Source of the DNA: Actinomycetales bacterium
Lineage (GTDB): Bacteria > Actinomycetota > Actinomycetes > Actinomycetales > Microbacteriaceae
DNA length: 7,842 nucleotides
Reading direction: 5' to 3'
NCBI GenBank assembly: GCA_028868555.1
Contig: JAGWUG010000038.1
Coordinates: 1 to 7,842, forward strand
The notes beneath the pieces are model-generated. The model ran no database searches. It saw only the letters and a program-made list of their open reading frames with translations, and was not told the DNA's origin. A program made the position numbers and the translations under genes. This document shows, piece by piece, positions 7,039-7,842 of this stretch; within the stretch, counting starts at the first letter, position 1; the number at the start of each line of letters is the position of its first letter.

Positions 7039-7842
7039 TGGCCGTCAATCCAAATCTTGTAGCCATCGAGCCAAAGTCAATCCCGCTCTACGACACGGCC
7101 GTGAAGCTAGCCGGTGGATCGGTTGCACCACTCGGCCCCGAAGTGGGCGGACTGATCTGGGTGGATTACCGCAACCCCGAGGCCCTGGCATCGGTGCTGG
7201 AGCAAAACCCACAGCTGACCTGGGTGCAGTTACCCTGGGCTGGAGTGGATGCCTTTTCGCACATGCTCAAGCTTCCATTCCGTTTCACTTCAGCCAAGGG
7301 TTCCTACCGCGAGCCAGTTGCCGAGCATGCTTTGATGCTGTGCATGGCCCTGGGCCGCAAGCTGCCTGAACGCGTTTTGGCCAAGAGCTGGGGCGAGAAG
7401 TTTGCGGTTTCGCTTTACGACAGCAATGTGGTGATTGTTGGCGGCGGAGGTATCACGGAAGAACTCCTGCTTCAGTTGGCTCCATTCCGCGCCAAGGTCA
7501 CAGTGGTCCGAAACCGCCAAATTCCATTGGCAGGAGCCGCCAGCGTGGTAACCCTTGACCAACTGGACAGTGTGCTGCCCAAGGCGGACTTCGTAATCCT
7601 GGCCTGTGCCCTCACCGATGAGACTCGAGGCTTATTTGACGCCCGCCGCCTCGCGTTGATGAACCCGCAAAGTTACCTTGTGAATGTTGCCCGCGGGCCT
7701 GTAGTCGACACCGATGCACTCTGTGACGCGCTCGAGAACGGGGTGATCGCCGGAGCAGGAATCGACGTTACCGATCCGGAGCCGCTGCCAGATGGGCACC
7801 GCGCCTGGGATGTTCCAAACCTCATCATCACGCCACACACCG
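7038..7842 (+). CDS. D-isomer-specific 2-hydroxyacid dehydrogenase family protein (3' end outside window)
   Basis: An open frame of 268 codons runs off the right edge; the family is usually about 300-330 residues, so only a short tail is missing. These enzymes reversibly reduce 2-keto acids to D-2-hydroxy acids with NAD(P)H. Visible parts: a short substrate domain (about 1-88); the return into the Rossmann domain with EPVAEHALMLCMALGRKLPE at 92-111; the dinucleotide loop VVIVGGGGITEEL at 131-143; and the catalytic triad Arg219 in NVARGPVVDTDAL, Glu248 in DVTDPEPLP, and His267 in ITPHT at the edge. Thr140 stands where the third Gly or Ala of GxGxxG is common. After the second strand come Arg158 and Arg160 with no acidic residue at its end, which suggests NADP(H) preference (inference). 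The start is a GTG overlapping the dnaG stop as TAGTG. The substrate is unknown; phosphoglycerate, glyoxylate/hydroxypyruvate or another 2-keto acid all fit the fold. Confidence 0.88.
   Translation, partial: MAVNPNLVAIEPKSIPLYDTAVKLAGGSVAPLGPEVGGLIWVDYRNPEALASVLEQNPQLTWVQLPWAGVDAFSHMLKLPFRFTSAKGSYREPVAEHALMLCMALGRKLPERVLAKSWGEKFAVSLYDSNVVIVGGGGITEELLLQLAPFRAKVTVVRNRQIPLAGAASVVTLDQLDSVLPKADFVILACALTDETRGLFDARRLALMNPQSYLVNVARGPVVDTDALCDALENGVIAGAGIDVTDPEPLPDGHRAWDVPNLIITPHT

Overview
This is a housekeeping stretch of an actinobacterial chromosome. Composition is moderately high GC (about 55-65% in the lines I counted by hand). The proteins look most like those of Microbacteriaceae/Micrococcales: a single-chain alpha2 glycyl-tRNA synthetase with a zinc ribbon, a DusB with an actinobacterial-type C-terminal tail, and the gene order recO-uppS-glyS-dusB-dgt-dnaG. 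The genus cannot be fixed from the sequence alone.

Layout, all on the plus strand: the 3' end of recO (1-457, recombination mediator); uppS (454-1236, cis-prenyl transferase making the lipid carrier for cell-wall synthesis); a 62-base gap, the only real non-coding DNA here; glyS (1299-2687, glycyl-tRNA synthetase); dusB (2687-3901, tRNA dihydrouridine synthase); dgt (3902-5164, HD-domain dNTP triphosphohydrolase); dnaG (5164-7038, replicative primase); and a D-2-hydroxyacid dehydrogenase-family gene (7038 to the right edge, no stop in the window). Both edge genes are partial.

The genes are packed tightly. recO and uppS overlap as ATGA. glyS/dusB and dgt/dnaG share one base as TAATG, dnaG and the dehydrogenase share one base as TAGTG, and dusB abuts dgt with no spacer. 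From glyS onward there is no room for an independent promoter between genes, so glyS-dusB-dgt-dnaG-dehydrogenase is probably one translationally coupled transcript. It joins tRNA charging and modification, dNTP-pool control and primer synthesis, which are growth-linked functions. recO-uppS is either a separate upstream unit or reads through the short gap.

I found no RNA gene, mobile element, CRISPR array, duplicated segment or defence-like system. All the proteins are intact where visible and carry their expected catalytic residues. The points worth a second look are modest: the dehydrogenase of unknown substrate locked behind dnaG, with an altered dinucleotide-binding motif; the uncertain glyS start; the chain of stop/start overlaps; and the DusB tail. 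I do not see evidence for an undescribed system in this window.
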